64,000 bases of DNA, taken from positions 24,033,974 through 24,097,973 of the forward strand of contig CM019721.1 in assembly GCA_009760885.1 (NCBI GenBank), read 5' to 3'. The stretch comes from Achatina immaculata. Its lineage: Eukaryota; Mollusca; Gastropoda; Stylommatophora; Achatinidae. Both the position numbers and the translations under genes were made by a program. Below are positions 1-11,659 of this stretch, piece by piece. The notes beneath the pieces are model-generated. The model saw nothing but the letters and a program-made list of their open reading frames with translations. It did not search any database and was not told where the DNA came from. Numbering within the stretch: position 1 is the stretch's first letter; each line of letters begins with the position of its first letter.

Positions 1-580
1 TGTCGGCAAGTATGCTGTGTGTTAGCATTGTTACCTGGAAGGCATCATACCACATTCCAATGCTACAGATTGAAGAGGTCACGGCTTTAGTCAGCTGTAC
101 TGCCGGAAGATGTTAGAAAACATGTCTCGATGACAAAAACTATATAAAGACAACCACATGCTTCATGTTATCATTAAACTACATCTCAAACACATGCTTC
201 ACCTACAGCTAGTCACATTAACAAACAAACAAACAAACAAACAAACAAACAAAACTTAACAAACAAAGACAACTTAACAAAAGTAAAAGACCCATAACTT
301 GATCACAGTAAAACACACAGACAAATCGCACCAACAAAAGCGTGAAGATCAATACAGAAATCACACTAACACATACAGACAAAAATCACATTAAAATTCT
401 TACAATTTGCTAGACATGTTAACAATACTAGATTCACACTGTAAAATTACAATATCCGGACTTGATAGATAAATCATGTAATCTCTCCCTCTCTCTCTTT
501 CCCTCTCTCCCTCCTCCCCACTCTCTCTCCCTCCTATCCTCTTCATATGACTCCATGTTCCCGCCCCTTTCCACTCGGCA
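1..580. other. Non-coding, (AAAC)n microsatellite
   Basis: I see no gene here. An (AAAC)n run lies at about 220-258 and a CT-rich stretch at about 480-540. The remainder is AT-rich unique-looking sequence. Open frames in this stretch and through 990 come from the tandem repeat that follows. Confidence 0.6.
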
Positions 581-587
581 GCCAGCC

Positions 588-797
588 CCAACCATCCAGG
601 CAAACCACTGCCAACACAACCCAGAATCTGCCACACCCACCAACCATCCAGGCAAACCACTGCTAACACAACCCAGAATCTGCCACACCCACCAACCATC
701 CAGGCAAACCACTGCCAATACAACCCAGAATCTGCCACACCCACCAACCATCCAGGCAAACCACTGCCAACACAACCCAGAATCTGCCACACCCACC
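588..797. repeat. Minisatellite, 52-bp unit, 4 copies
   Basis: Four near-identical units contain the core CATCCAGGCAAACCACTGCC. Successive unit starts at 591 and 643 give a 52-bp period. Because 52 is not a multiple of 3, the repeat runs through all three frames, which explains the overlapping predicted peptides on both strands. They should not be taken as genes. Confidence 0.9.
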
Positions 798-999
798 GCA
801 GTGGAATCAAGATTTACATTATATCATGAAGTTCAGCCCAGCAGCTTTAAGCCAAGCCTTCATGATGTCCGTCATCCACAAACAACACATGTCACCGATG
901 TTCAGACAATAGGACCTGTGACATTTCATGACTCATCTTGTTATTCAGTTATCTATCATTGTAACCTTACCATTACTAGTTGTAGAAAATAGCCCAGAT

Positions 1000-1806
1000 A
1001 GCTGATGAGTGGCTACGAAAGGAAGGTCTCAGAATTGGTCATTTAAACATTAACTACATGTTAGGAAACTTTCTGAGGCAACTAACATAGTTAATCATAA
1101 CTTCCATGTCTTTGGCTTTTCAGAAAGTCGTGTAAACAAAAATATAACTGACGTAGACAGGATAGACGTGATTTACTTCGACGTGACCCTACTAGGAAGC
1201 TTGAGACAGGATTAGTTGTATATGCTACCACAGCCATACTCTCTTGCCGTAGATCAGACCTTGCGACACCAGATACTGAATGTATATGGTTGGAAATCAG
1301 ACTTCCAAAGCAGAGCCCAAGCTTAATTGGTTTTCTGTATCGTAATCCAAATGCAACAGCATCGTGGTATGATCACTTTACAAATATGAGGGATTATGTT
1401 TTGTCTTTTAATTTAAAGGATATAACTGTTCTTGAGATCTCAGTACTGATTACAGACAAACATATGCTACATTGAATGATACTGTTTTATCATACAATTT
1501 ATCCCAAATTATCACTAAACCTACCAGAGTAACTGAAACATCATCCATATTAATAGATCACATATATGTAGCTCATCCAGAAAACATTATAGAATGTAAA
1601 GTCCCTGACACATCACTGAGTGATCACTATCCGGTCTGTTGCACATGGACACGACATGGCTTGAAAATTCCCCAAAATAAACATGCCAGTATTACATTTA
1701 GAAGTTTTAGCAAATTCGGCTTAGAATCATTTCTGAAAGAGTTACAAGCAGCACCTCTAGATCATGTGTACCAACTAATTGACTTTGATAAGCCCTGGAA
1801 TACTGG
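1000..1806 (+). mobile_element. LINE endonuclease-domain fragment (CR1/L2/Jockey-like)
   Basis: Translated in segments, this reads like the 5' part of a non-LTR retrotransposon ORF2, the AP-type endonuclease. An N-terminal piece resembles GLRIGHLNINYML. The end carries ILIDHIYVAHPENI and LSDHYPVCC, matching the C-terminal endonuclease region with its SDHYPV motif. Frameshifts and stops (for example around 1475) break it, so it is a dead copy. It ends abruptly at the following 31-bp array. The clade is inferred from motif style. It could be the 5' half of the same family as the copy at 16.8-17.8 kb, but no overlap proves it. Confidence 0.75.
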
Positions 1807-1809
1807 ATA

Positions 1810-2227
1810 AAAACCAGTTGTCAAAATTCGTTGTCAGGTAATAAAACAGCAAGTTAATTCGTTGTCAGCTAATAAAACAGCACGGTAAACTGTTGTCAGT
1901 TAATAAAACAGCAAGTTAATTCATTGTCAGCTAATAAAAAAAGCACGTTAATTCGTTGTCAGCTAATAAAACAGCAAGTTAATTCATTGTCAGCTAATAA
2001 AACAGCACGTTAATTCATTGTCAGCTAATAAAACAGCACGTTAATTCGTTGCCAGCTAATAAAACAGCATTTTAATTCGTTGTCAGCTAATAAAACAGCA
2101 CGTTAATTCGTTGTCAGCTAATAAAACAGCAAGTTAATTCATTGTCAGCTAATAAAACAGCAAGTTAATTCATTGTCAGCTAATAAAACAGCATGTTAAT
2201 TCGTTGTCAGCTAATAAAACAGCACGT
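1810..2227. repeat. Minisatellite, ~31-bp unit, ~13 copies
   Basis: Units share the core GTCAGCTAATAAAACAGCA, and spacing varies from 30 to 32 bp. Variants alternate ATTCGTTG/ATTCATTG and CACG/CAAG. The array starts where the LINE fragment ends and runs directly into a different 45-bp array. Confidence 0.9.
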
Positions 2228-2545
2228 TCATTTCTTCTCTCTTTCACACATATAAATGCTTGTTATGTTGTAACTATTCTTCTCTCTTTCACACATATAA
2301 ATGCTTGTTATGTTGTAACTATTCTTCTCTCTTTCACACTTATAAATGCTTGTTATGTTGTAACTATTCTTCTCTCTTTCACACATATAAATGCTTGTTA
2401 TGTTGTAACTATTCTTCTCTCTTTCACACATATAAATGCTTGTTATGTTGTAACTATTCTTCTCTCTTTCACACATATAAATGCTTGTTATGTTGTAACT
2501 ATTCTTCTATCTTTCACACATATAAATGCTTGTTATGTTATTTAA
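2228..2545. repeat. Minisatellite, 45-bp unit, 7 copies
   Basis: Seven units carry the core ATAAATGCTTGTTATGTTGT. The unit length is a multiple of 3, so several frames stay open on both strands with a 15-residue peptide period (LLSFTHINACYVVTI on plus, CEREKNSYNITSIYM on minus). No start context, signal or flanking exon suggests translation. Confidence 0.92.
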
Positions 2546-3586
2546 AACTAATCTTTGCTGGTTCTGTTTGATCACTTTTTGCCAATGGCAGGCCTCATGC
2601 CTGTCTTCCTTATCCTGTACGCATATCTCTGGAATAGCTTTTTTTTAGCGGAAGACGAGAGAGAGAGAGAGAGAGAGAGCTGAGTGTGACAAAGACAATA
2701 CAGCCCATAACACTGGTACACGGATTGCTAAGCTCGCCAAATTTCTTTCAAGCCATTTACTCCTCAGAAATAACAAAAGAATGGCAACTTCAAAAAGTAC
2801 ATATAAACGACTACCTGGCAATTTCACTCACACAAAGGGGTCACGAAAGCCAAGTCTGATTAGACATTTAAAACAAAGGACTTCACCATCTGTCTGTTAC
2901 AGGCGGAGATAGGTAGTAATTGTATGCCAATAAAGGCAGCGGCTTGGCTGGTTAGCATGGACAGATGCAGCTAATGCAAAGATCACATCTGACAAGAAGA
3001 CAGCCCTACTTCCCTTCAGCCGGCTATAATTTACCTTCAGCCACGAAGGAGAACAGTCCTACAAAAGTGCCCGTTCTGTAGCAGATCTTTCACTCTTTCC
3101 AAGGCTTCACTTGCCGGAAAAGAGCTATTTTATATCATTATTCCACTTTTTTTACTTCACACAATCTAGACTCCGGTGAATTTCTGTATTACTCGGGATG
3201 AATTTCGCTTGATGTGTGTGTGTGTTTTTCCCTCCTCCCTTCTTTCACGGACAGCTATGTCTGAAATGATGTTTCGTGCACTCCGCCCTGCAGGTAGATA
3301 TTCTCCGCCGTAAAAGACTAGCGATGAATGTGATGAAGACTGGCAGAACAGAAAGGAAACCTGGGCACAAACATCACTGGCAGATAACAAGGTCAACACG
3401 TTAAAAAATAAAACAACCTACGAACCAATATTTCGGCACTTATGTATTTATCAGGGGGGAAAAAGAAACGATAAAACAGCAGATTTATACACGCAAAAGA
3501 AGTAAAGTTGTCTAATATTCTCCTAGTGTGTTCGTCGGGCAAGAAATGGCGACTACCAACTATTACTCCACCCAACAACTGGGTCA
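2546..3586. other. Intergenic or intronic, no gene seen
   Basis: A (GA)n run lies at about 2656-2680. From about 2900 to 3130 the sequence is mid-GC, non-repetitive and complex, and could be a conserved regulatory element. Around 3430-3460 there is an AATATTTCGGC motif also seen near 47490 and, in variant form, near 25340 and 48450, so this part probably holds an interspersed-repeat fragment. No splice-bounded frame was found. Confidence 0.5.
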
Positions 3587-3587
3587 A

Positions 3588-3640
3588 CTGGGACTTGAAC
3601 CCACATATTGGGTACAGGCCCCACTGACTGATCCATTACA
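3588..3640 (-). repeat. tRNA-like SINE head, partial
   Basis: On the minus strand the sequence has a B-box-like GGTTCAAGTCC and, about 35 bp upstream, a weak A-box-like TGGATCAGTCAGTGG. The fit to RNA polymerase III promoters suggests a tRNA-derived SINE 5' end rather than a functional tRNA, since no cloverleaf can be drawn. The neighbouring 23-bp array begins at its edge and shares the words ATTACAACTGTGGA. Confidence 0.45.
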
Positions 3641-3966
3641 ACTGTGGACTAACACACATTACAACTGTGGACTAACACACATTACAACTGTGGACTAACA
3701 CACATTACAACTGTGGACTAACACACATTACACCTGTGGACTAACACACATTACAACTGTGGACTAACACACATTACAACTGTGGACTAACACACATTAC
3801 AACTGTGGACTAACACACATTACAACTGTGGACTAACACACATTACAACTGTGGACTAACACACATTACACCTGTGGACTAACACACATTACACCTGTGG
3901 ACTAACACACATTACACCTGTGGACTAACACACATTACACCTGTGGACTAACACACATTACACCTG
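3633..3966. repeat. Minisatellite, 23-bp unit, ~14 copies
   Basis: Units carry the core ACAACTGTGGACTAACACAC. Two variants (ACAACTG and ACACCTG) cluster, with ACACCTG homogenised at the right end. That pattern suggests local array growth by slippage or unequal exchange. Confidence 0.92.
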
Positions 3967-4570
3967 TTACTAAACTGACGTCGAATGACAGCGCTAGAAC
4001 GAAATTTCAGAGACAAAAGTACAGAATATTCTACGGGCTAGCCAGACTAATTTTTCAACCTTTGAAAGTCAACTTTGTTCCCCAGTACATACAGAAACAT
4101 ATCAAATCACTGAGGGTGCACTATGTTTTTATCGTCTGTGAAGCCGTTCTGATTGTTTAACGTTACAAATGAATGAATTCCCACCGCTATAAACACAGAG
4201 ATTTTAACAAATAATGCACATCATCTAATTCTAACAAGTTATTAGAGTCCCCCCCCCTCAAATCTTAATTATTCTCCGTTACTCATGCCAGAACGGCGAT
4301 ACTGTTTCTCTTCTTTTTTTCCCCTTACTCGCTTACATTCTAATGTCTCATACTCAGAATGGTTACATCGTTATCTGAAATCCTGAGAAACACTGTACAG
4401 TTCTGGGAAACCTCTTATTCTGGAGCATTAATAGTATCACCAACATAAGGCCATAGTCACGAGTATATGGCTGTGATGAAGCGAATACGGGGAGCAAGCG
4501 CTTTGCATGGTTTTCTTTATGCAAGGACGGCGTTTAAATTTACCGCTTATGATGTACTTTCATTATGTGA
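3967..4570. other. Non-coding stretch
   Basis: Low-copy-looking sequence with a C8 run near 4250 and a T7 run near 4313. No exon with a plausible reading frame and splice sites was found. A short open frame starting at 4467 runs into the next satellite and is not convincing. Confidence 0.5.
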
Positions 4571-4574
4571 GTGT

Positions 4575-7240
4575 CATAACGTTAACGCCACCATAAATCA
4601 TCAATATTATCATCTTACCATCACTATAAATCATCAATATTGTCACTTTACAATCACCATAATTATTCAATACTATCACATTACCACTACCATAAGTCAT
4701 CAGTGCCATCACCTTATCACCACCATAAATCATTGACGTTATGGCCTGTTGATCACTAAATATTTTCGACAAGTCACCCATAACTATCACCATCATCATA
4801 AATCACCCATACTTATCACTTCATCATCACCATAAATCACCCATGCTATCACCTCACCATAAATCACACATACTATCACCTCACCATAAATCGCCCATAC
4901 TATCATCTCACTATAAATCACCCATACTATCACCTCACCATAAATCGCCCATACTATTACCTCACCATAAATCGCCCATACTATCACCTCACCATAAATC
5001 ACACATACTATCACCTCACCATTACCATAAATCGCCCATACTATCACCTCACCATAAATCACCCATACTATCACCTCGCCATCACCATAAATCGCCCATA
5101 CTATCACCTCACCATCACCATAAATCACCCATACTATCACCTCACCATCACCATAAATCGCCCATACTGTCACCTCACCATTACCATAAATCGCTCATAC
5201 TATCACCTCAACATAAATCACCCATACTATCACCTCACCATAAATCACACATACTATCACGTCGCCATCACCATAAATCGCCCATACTAACACCTTGCTA
5301 TCACCATAAATCGCCCATATTATCACCTCACCATAAATCGCCCATACTATCACCTCAGTATAAATCACCCATACTTATCACCTCATCATCACCATAAATC
5401 ACCCATACTATCACCTCACCATAAATCACCCATACTATCACCTCAATATAAATCACCCATACTATCACCTCACCATAAATCGCCCATACTATCACCTCAC
5501 CATAAATCATCCATACTATCACCTCACCATCAACATAAATCGCCCATACTATCACCTCACCATCACCATAAATCACCCATACTATCACCTCACCATCACC
5601 ATAAATCGCTCATACTATCACCTCGCCATCACCATAAATCGCCCATATTATCACCTAGCCATCACCATACATCGCCCATACTACACCTAGCCATCACCAT
5701 AAATCGCCCATACTATCACCTCACCATCACCATAATCACCCATACTATCACCTCACCATCACCATAAATCGCTCATACTATCACCTCACCATAAATCACT
5801 CATACTATCACCTCGCCATCACCATAAATCGCCCATACTAACACCTCACCATAAATCGCCCATACTATCACCTCACCATCACCATAAATCGCCCATACTA
5901 TCACCTCACCATCACCATAAATCGCCCATACTATCACCTCGCCATCACCATAAATCGCCCATACTAACACCTCACCATAAATCGCCCATACTACACCTCA
6001 CATCACCATAAATCGCCCATACTATCACCTCGCCATCACCATAAATCGCCCATACTATCACCTCACCATAAATCGCCAATACTATCACCTCACCATCACC
6101 ATAAATCACCCATACTATCACCTCACCATCACCATAAATCGCTCATACTATCACCTCGCCATCACCATAAATCGCCCATATTATCACCTAGCCATCACCA
6201 TACATCGCCCATACTATCACCTAGCCATCACCATAAATCGCCCATACTATCACCTCACCATCACCATAAATCACCCATACTATCACCTCACCATCACCAT
6301 AAATCGCTCATACTATCACCTCACCATAAATCACTCATACTATCACCTCGCCATCACCATAAATCGCCCATACTAACACCTCACCATAATCGCCCATACT
6401 ATCACCTCACCATCACCATAATCGCCCATACTATCCCTCACCATCACCATAAATCGCCCATACTATCACCTCGCCATCACCATAAATCGCCCATACTAAC
6501 ACCTCACCATAAATCGCCCATACTATCACCTCACCATCACCATAATCGCCCATACTATCACCTCGCCATCACCATAAATCGCCCATACTATCACCTCCAC
6601 CATACATCGCCCATACTATCACCTAGCCATCACCATAAATCGCCCATACTATCACCTCACCATCACCATAAATCACCCATACTATCACCTCACCATCACC
6701 ATAAATCGCTCATACTATCACCTCACCATAAATCACTCATACTATCACCTCGCCATCACCATAAATCGCCCATACTAACACCTCACCATAATCGCCCATA
6801 CTATCACCTCACCATCACCATAATCGCCCATACTATCACCTCACCATCACCATAAATCGCCCATACTATCACCTCGCCATCACCATAAATCGCCCATACT
6901 ATCACCTCACCATCACCATAAATCGCCCATACTATCACCTCGCCATCACCATAAATCGCCCATACTATCACCTCACCATAAATCGCCAATACTATCACCT
7001 CGCCATCACCATAAATCGCCCATACTATCACCTCACCATCACCATAAATCGCCCATACTATCACCTCACCATCACCATAAATCGCCCATACTATCACCTC
7101 ACCATCACCATAAATCGTTCATACTATCACCTCAACATAAATCACCCATACTATCACCTCACCATAAATCACCCATACTATCACCTCCCCATCACCATAA
7201 ATCGCCCATACTAACACCTCACCACTACCATACACCAGCA
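4575..7240. repeat. Minisatellite of alternating 27- and 33-bp units, ~2.65 kb
   Basis: The unit core is ATAAATCGCCCATACTATCA followed by CCTCACC. A 6-bp CACCAT insertion makes the 33-bp form, and both forms are multiples of 3. Units also differ at CCTCACC/CCTCGCC and ATCGCCC/ATCACCC. Blocks of units recur, for example the AGCCATCACC-containing blocks near 5660, 6200 and 6620, implying segmental duplication inside the array. The left part (4575-4790) is degenerate. Long frames on both strands are repeat artefacts. The right edge lies about 30 bp from the exon at 7260. Confidence 0.93.
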
Positions 7241-7259
7241 TTTCTCCAGCCTTCCTCAC

Positions 7260-7397
7260 CCTGCTTGTCCTCCTCATGCTGCTTCTCTATAGCGCTGATG
7301 GCCTCCTGGATGGGATCATTCACCAGCTCGTTCTCCATCAGTTCCTGCTGGGCAAAATCGTAGTCAATTTTCTGTTCCGGCTCGGAGCTACTGGGAC
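7260..7397 (-). CDS. KIF13-like kinesin-3, exon after the FHA domain
   Basis: This is an internal exon of a kinesin-3 motor of the KIF13/Khc-73 type, a plus-end-directed microtubule motor for vesicle transport. The minus-strand acceptor is TTGTGTCTGTCTCAG and the donor is CAGG followed by GTGAGG. The one open frame joins the previous exon at a split Ser codon and reads through KIDYDFAQQELMENEL and NDPIQEAISAIEKQ to HEEDK. Family members have this block just after the FHA domain, at the start of a coiled coil. The charged, heptad-like C-terminal half fits. A 27/33-bp array lies about 20 bp beyond the donor and a 42-bp array begins at the acceptor. The next exon was not found and is probably below position 1. 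Confidence 0.85.
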
Positions 7398-8290
7398 CTG
7401 AGACAGACACAAGTTACAACAGATTATGTATAGGCTGAATTAGAACAGACACAAGTTACAAAAGATTATGTATAGGCTGAATTAGGACAGAAAACAGTTA
7501 CAACAGATTATGTATAGACTGAATTAGGACAGACAACAGTTACATAAGATTATGTATAGACTGAATTAGGACAGACAACAGTTACAACAGATTATGTATA
7601 GACTAAATTAGGACAGATAAAAGTTACAACAGATTATGTATAGACTGAATTAGGACAGATACAAGTTACAACAGATTATGTATAGACTGAATTAGGACAG
7701 ATAAAAGTTACAACTGATTATGTATAGACTGAATTGGGACAGATAAAAGTTACAACAGATTATGTAGAGGCTGAATTAGGACAGGCAAAAGTTACAACAG
7801 ATTATGTATAGACTGAATTAGGACAGACAAAAGTTACAACATATTATGCAGAGACTGAATTAAGACATAAAAATGTACAATATATTATGTATAGGTTGAA
7901 TTAAGACGGACAAAAGTTACAACAGATTATGTATAGACTGAATTAAAACAGACAAAAGCTACAACAGATTATGTACAGATTGAATTAAAACATAAAAATT
8001 TACAATATATTATGTACAGACTGAATTAAGACGGACAAAAGTTACAACAAATTATGTACAGACTGAATTAAAAAAGACAACAGCTACAACAGATTATGTA
8101 TAGATTGAATTAAAACATAAAAATTTACAATATATTATGTATAGGTTGAATTAAGACAGACAAAAGTTACAACAGATTACGTATAAACTGAATTACGACG
8201 GACACACATTACAACATATTATGTACAGACTGAATTAAGACAGACAAAAGTTACAACAGACTATGTATAGACTGAATTAAGACAAGCAAA
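7398..8290. repeat. Minisatellite, ~42-bp unit, ~21 copies
   Basis: The unit core is AAGTTACAACAGATTATGTA with GACTGAATTAGGACAGAC. Copies near the exon are the most alike, and those after about 7860 are more diverged (AAACATAAAAATTTACAA variant). The first unit overlaps the splice acceptor and polypyrimidine tract of the exon at 7397, so the array appears to have grown from intronic DNA at the 3' splice site. Confidence 0.9.
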
Positions 8291-8560
8291 AGCAGCTACA
8301 CTGTTTTTAAACTGATCTAAGGCAGATAAAAGTGGCTACAGAATAAGACAGTATAGCAGCTACAATGTTTAAACAAACTTAAGGCAGACAAAAGTAGCTA
8401 GAATGTTTAAACTGACCGAAGACAGACAAAGTAGCTAGAATGTTCTAACTGACGAAGACAGACAAAAGTAGCTAGAATGCTCTAACAGACGAAGACAGAC
8501 AAAAGTAGCTAGAATGTTCTAAATGATCCAGGACACAGAAAAAAACAAGAAACTATGCAT
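8290..8560. repeat. Degenerate tandem repeat related to the 42-bp array
   Basis: Irregular units of about 36-50 bp share AGACAGACAAAAGTAGCTAGAA. Spacing varies, and the AGACAGACAAAAG word links it to the array on its left. It looks like an older or separately evolving edge of the same array. Confidence 0.7.
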
Positions 8561-9660
8561 TCACTGACCAGGGGCAGACACAAATGTTCAACATATCGCA
8601 CGAAACGAAGAGCGGGTCACTGCGGCCCGAAGACCTGGAGTGGAAGTTAAAAAAAAAAAAGGAAGGGACGTCAGAACACTTCCTAACAGATTCGGCCGTA
8701 GTGGAAAACCATGGTGACCCCAGGGCCGTCAGCCAGGCCTAGTCTGTCCCTGGAGGAACACATAACACTCACCCATACTATCACCTCACCACAGAGAGAC
8801 TGGAGAGAGTCTTGGCAAGACATGCTCGCTGGCCCTGGCAGCTGAACCATCGCTCTAGCATAGTCTGCTTCTCTCCTCTTAAGATTCTCTCTCTCTCTCT
8901 CTCTCTCCCCTCATATAAGCAAATCAACAGACAGATAGATAGACGGAAGGATATGTAGAAAGAAAGAAAGAGAGAAAGAAAGAAAGAAAAAAAGAAAGGA
9001 AAGAAAGAAAGAAAGAAAAAAAGAAAGAAAAAAGAAAGAAGAAGAGAAAGAAAGAAAGAAAAAAAGAAAGAAAAAATGAAAGAAAGAAAGAGCCCCTATC
9101 TTGTCAACAGTAAACACTGGCCGCCAGAAAGCCGGGATAATATATCCCCAAGTAACCCGGATCTCTAAAACCAAGTCACGTGTCTATCTGGGCGCAGGAA
9201 GGGATCTCCTTTCGTTTCCTCGACCAATTCCCCCCCCCCCCCCCCCAACTTTAATACTGGCTGGGATCTCATTTCGCGCCCGCCGCCCGCTCTAAGAACC
9301 AGTCAAGAAAACAAACGCCCAAGCCTATCTCTGCGGTCATTTTCCGAATTAGAGCCCGACATGCAAAACATTAATAATGGTTTTAGCACTACATGGACCG
9401 GGAAAGGGGGAGGGGATACCTGAAAGATAAAACATGCTACAATATAACATGCTATCTGTCCGCTCATCTGAGTAGGGCAATACAAAGATGACTGGAGGCG
9501 ACACAGATGTTAGCGCTGCTGAGAGATTCAGATAATCTCATACATTCAGCAGAAGACTGGGGAAAAAAGTCACGTAACTGACACAATAAGAGAAGATAAT
9601 ATTCACTGGACATATAATAAGAAGTTGAGGAATTTTAAATGTCATAACAATAAGAAAATG
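8561..9660. other. Non-coding with microsatellites
   Basis: Contents are a poly-A run near 8650, a stray piece of the 27/33-bp satellite near 8770-8792, (CT)n at about 8885-8906, a long (GAAA)n-type purine tract at about 8960-9090, and a C18 run at about 9229-9246. Sequence at 9095-9225 and 9250-9300 is complex and GC-richer. No exon was recognised. Confidence 0.55.
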
Positions 9661-9676
9661 ATTCATAAATCATCAT

Positions 9677-10540
9677 TCATTCATTCATTCCTTTGCATGT
9701 CCCTTGCGGAACTTTGCCTCCCAAACAGCACTCCTGTAGGCCTCTCGGTTGTGAGCAAGATGGCCTGCTGCTGCTGCATCCATTTCCAGATCATCAACGA
9801 TGTCTTGCAGCCATCTTCGTTTCGGTCTTCCTCTTTTTCTTTTTCCCATTATGTATCCTTCCAATACGGTCTTCTCTAAATTATCATGACGTTTAATGTG
9901 GCCAAAATATTTAAGTTTTCTCTCTTTAATCCTCTTTACTAGCCAGCCTTCTTCAATATTAAGCTCTTGTAGTATAGATATATTTGTTCTTTTTTGTGTC
10001 CACGATATTTGGAGAACTCTTCTATAGCATTTACATTCAAAGGCATTTATGTGCTTCTCAGCTGTTTTGTTAAGTGTCCAGGTCTCACAGGCATATGTTG
10101 CGATGGGAAAGATGCATGCCCTTAAAAATCTTATTTTTGTGGTTCTGTCTGCTCCTCTCCACAGATTCTTTATTTGTTTTACTTTCTGAAGAGCAATAGA
10201 TGTCCTCCTTTTAATTTCCCTCATTGTATCTCCATTATTAGTTAGTAGTGATCCAAGATATTCAAAACTCTCCACTTCTTCCAGTTTTTCCTCACTGATA
10301 CATATTTCAGTTGCCTTGTTTGTTTTGTCAGTTGTCATCACTTTAGTTTTCTTTGCATTAAGATAGAGGTTCTGCTCTTCGCTGTTCTTGCGGACTGACG
10401 TAATTAGTTTTTCCATTCCTTCTTGTGTTGTGGACAGCAATACTGTGTCATCAGCATATCTAATCTCTGGTATTTCATAACCTCCAACTGTTATGGGATC
10501 GTAATATTCTTTGTCTACATCTTCTCTAACATTCCTCATA
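9677..10540 (-). mobile_element. RTE-like LINE copy 1, 5'-truncated, with TSD
   Basis: The minus strand encodes the C-terminal 284 residues of a reverse-transcriptase polyprotein. It starts at VREDVDKEYYD, passes the catalytic IRYADDTVLLS, and ends with KRGRPKRRWLQDI and KFRKGHAKE. The 3' end is a (GAAT)n tail. A 14-bp direct repeat, TCATAAATCATCAT, flanks it at 9663-9676 and 10536-10549; this is a target-site duplication whose inner edge overlaps the element by a few bases. The copy is very close to that at 27.0 kb, so it inserted recently. The endonuclease and first half of the RT are missing through normal 5' truncation. Confidence 0.92.
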
Positions 10541-11445
10541 AATCATCATATCCGCATATTCTCTCTCTCTCTTTCTCTCTCTCCTATCTGTCTGTCTGTC
10601 TCTCCTCTCTCTCCTATCTGTCTGTCTGTCTCTCCTCTCTCTCTCTCTCTCTCCTATCTGTCTGTCTCTCTTTCCTCTCTCTCTCTTTCTCCTATATGTC
10701 TGTCTCTCTCCTCTCTCTCTCCTATCTGTCTGTCTGTCTGTCTCTCCTCTCTCTATCCTCCCTATCTATCTCTCTCTCTCTGGTTCATGCCAATCAGGAG
10801 CTGACCGTCACTGGTTTCCACAACTACCTGTCCTTTGCTATGATGGTGTGCTAGGCCCTGCTCTGTGCCACTCTTTTAGTCCGACAAGTATCTTGTCTCT
10901 TTGTCTTCTTCTGTCTCTTCATATTTTTATTTTGGCCCCTAACCAATGAAAACAAAATTTTCCTGCTACAGTTGTCTATACAGCCCATTCAACCAATGAA
11001 CATAAAAGTTTTCTTCGCGTTCTGTCAATCTGACCCATCCAACCAATCAACACCGGCTTCACTGTTATATCTGGCAGGGTGGCCAATCAATCGATTCGCT
11101 AGCTCCTCAGAATGAGAAATGTTAAGAAAATCATCCCGTGACCTCGTAGTGCTTCTAGTAACAGAATGACCCGTTCCTGTGACCCGGACTAACCATGTGG
11201 GCTCGTTGATGGTGAATGTGGGTAGTTCCAACCTTGGCTTCATTCTAGGTCTTAAAGGAATCCATTGTAATTCACCCCCCCCCCCCCATAATCTAGTATG
11301 ATAGCCATCTTCAACATCACCAAGACATCAGCTGCAAAGCTCCACGGCTGGCAGTTCCACGGATATCTGAACACGTACAAGATACTGAGCAACTTTACTC
11401 GGCACGTCAAACTGCCCAACATCCAAGAAACCATTTCAAGGAAGA
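10541..11445. other. CT microsatellite and non-coding sequence
   Basis: A (CT)n/(CTGT)n pyrimidine block runs from about 10559 to 10782 and explains the Ser/Leu-rich frames there. Sequence from 10790 to 11270 contains CCAATGAA words repeated near 10941, 10991 and 11039. A C15 run lies near 11272-11287. No exon was recognised. Confidence 0.55.
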
Positions 11446-11630
11446 AACAGGTAACCATGCGCGAAACAAGTAACCACACAAGAAACAAGTAAATATGCAA
11501 GAAACAAGTAACCATGCACGAAACAAGTAACCACACAAGAAACAAGTAGCTATGCAAGAAACAAGTAACCATGCACGAAAAAAGTAACCATGCATGAAAC
11601 AAGTAACCATACAAGAAACAAGTAACCAAT
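11446..11630. repeat. Minisatellite, 19-bp unit, ~9 copies
   Basis: The unit core is GAAACAAGTAACCATGCAC with variants ACCACACAA and AATATGCAA. It ends about 30 bp from the splice donor of the kinesin exon starting at 11660. Frames on the minus strand are a 19-residue peptide repeat made by three units, and are not genes. Confidence 0.88.
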
Positions 11631-11659
11631 GAAATAAATAAAAAAAAATGTGTACTTAC

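Noticed and set aside
3588..3640. Functional tRNA gene
   Set aside because: B box is good but no cloverleaf or acceptor stem forms; same holds for heads at 19.4, 25.7, 30.65 and 37.3 kb.
4843..5397. 184-codon plus frame, and similar minus frames across 4.8-7.1 kb
   Set aside because: Units of 27/33 bp are multiples of three; the peptides (SPHHKSPIL...; VIYGDGEVIVWA...) are direct translations of satellite.
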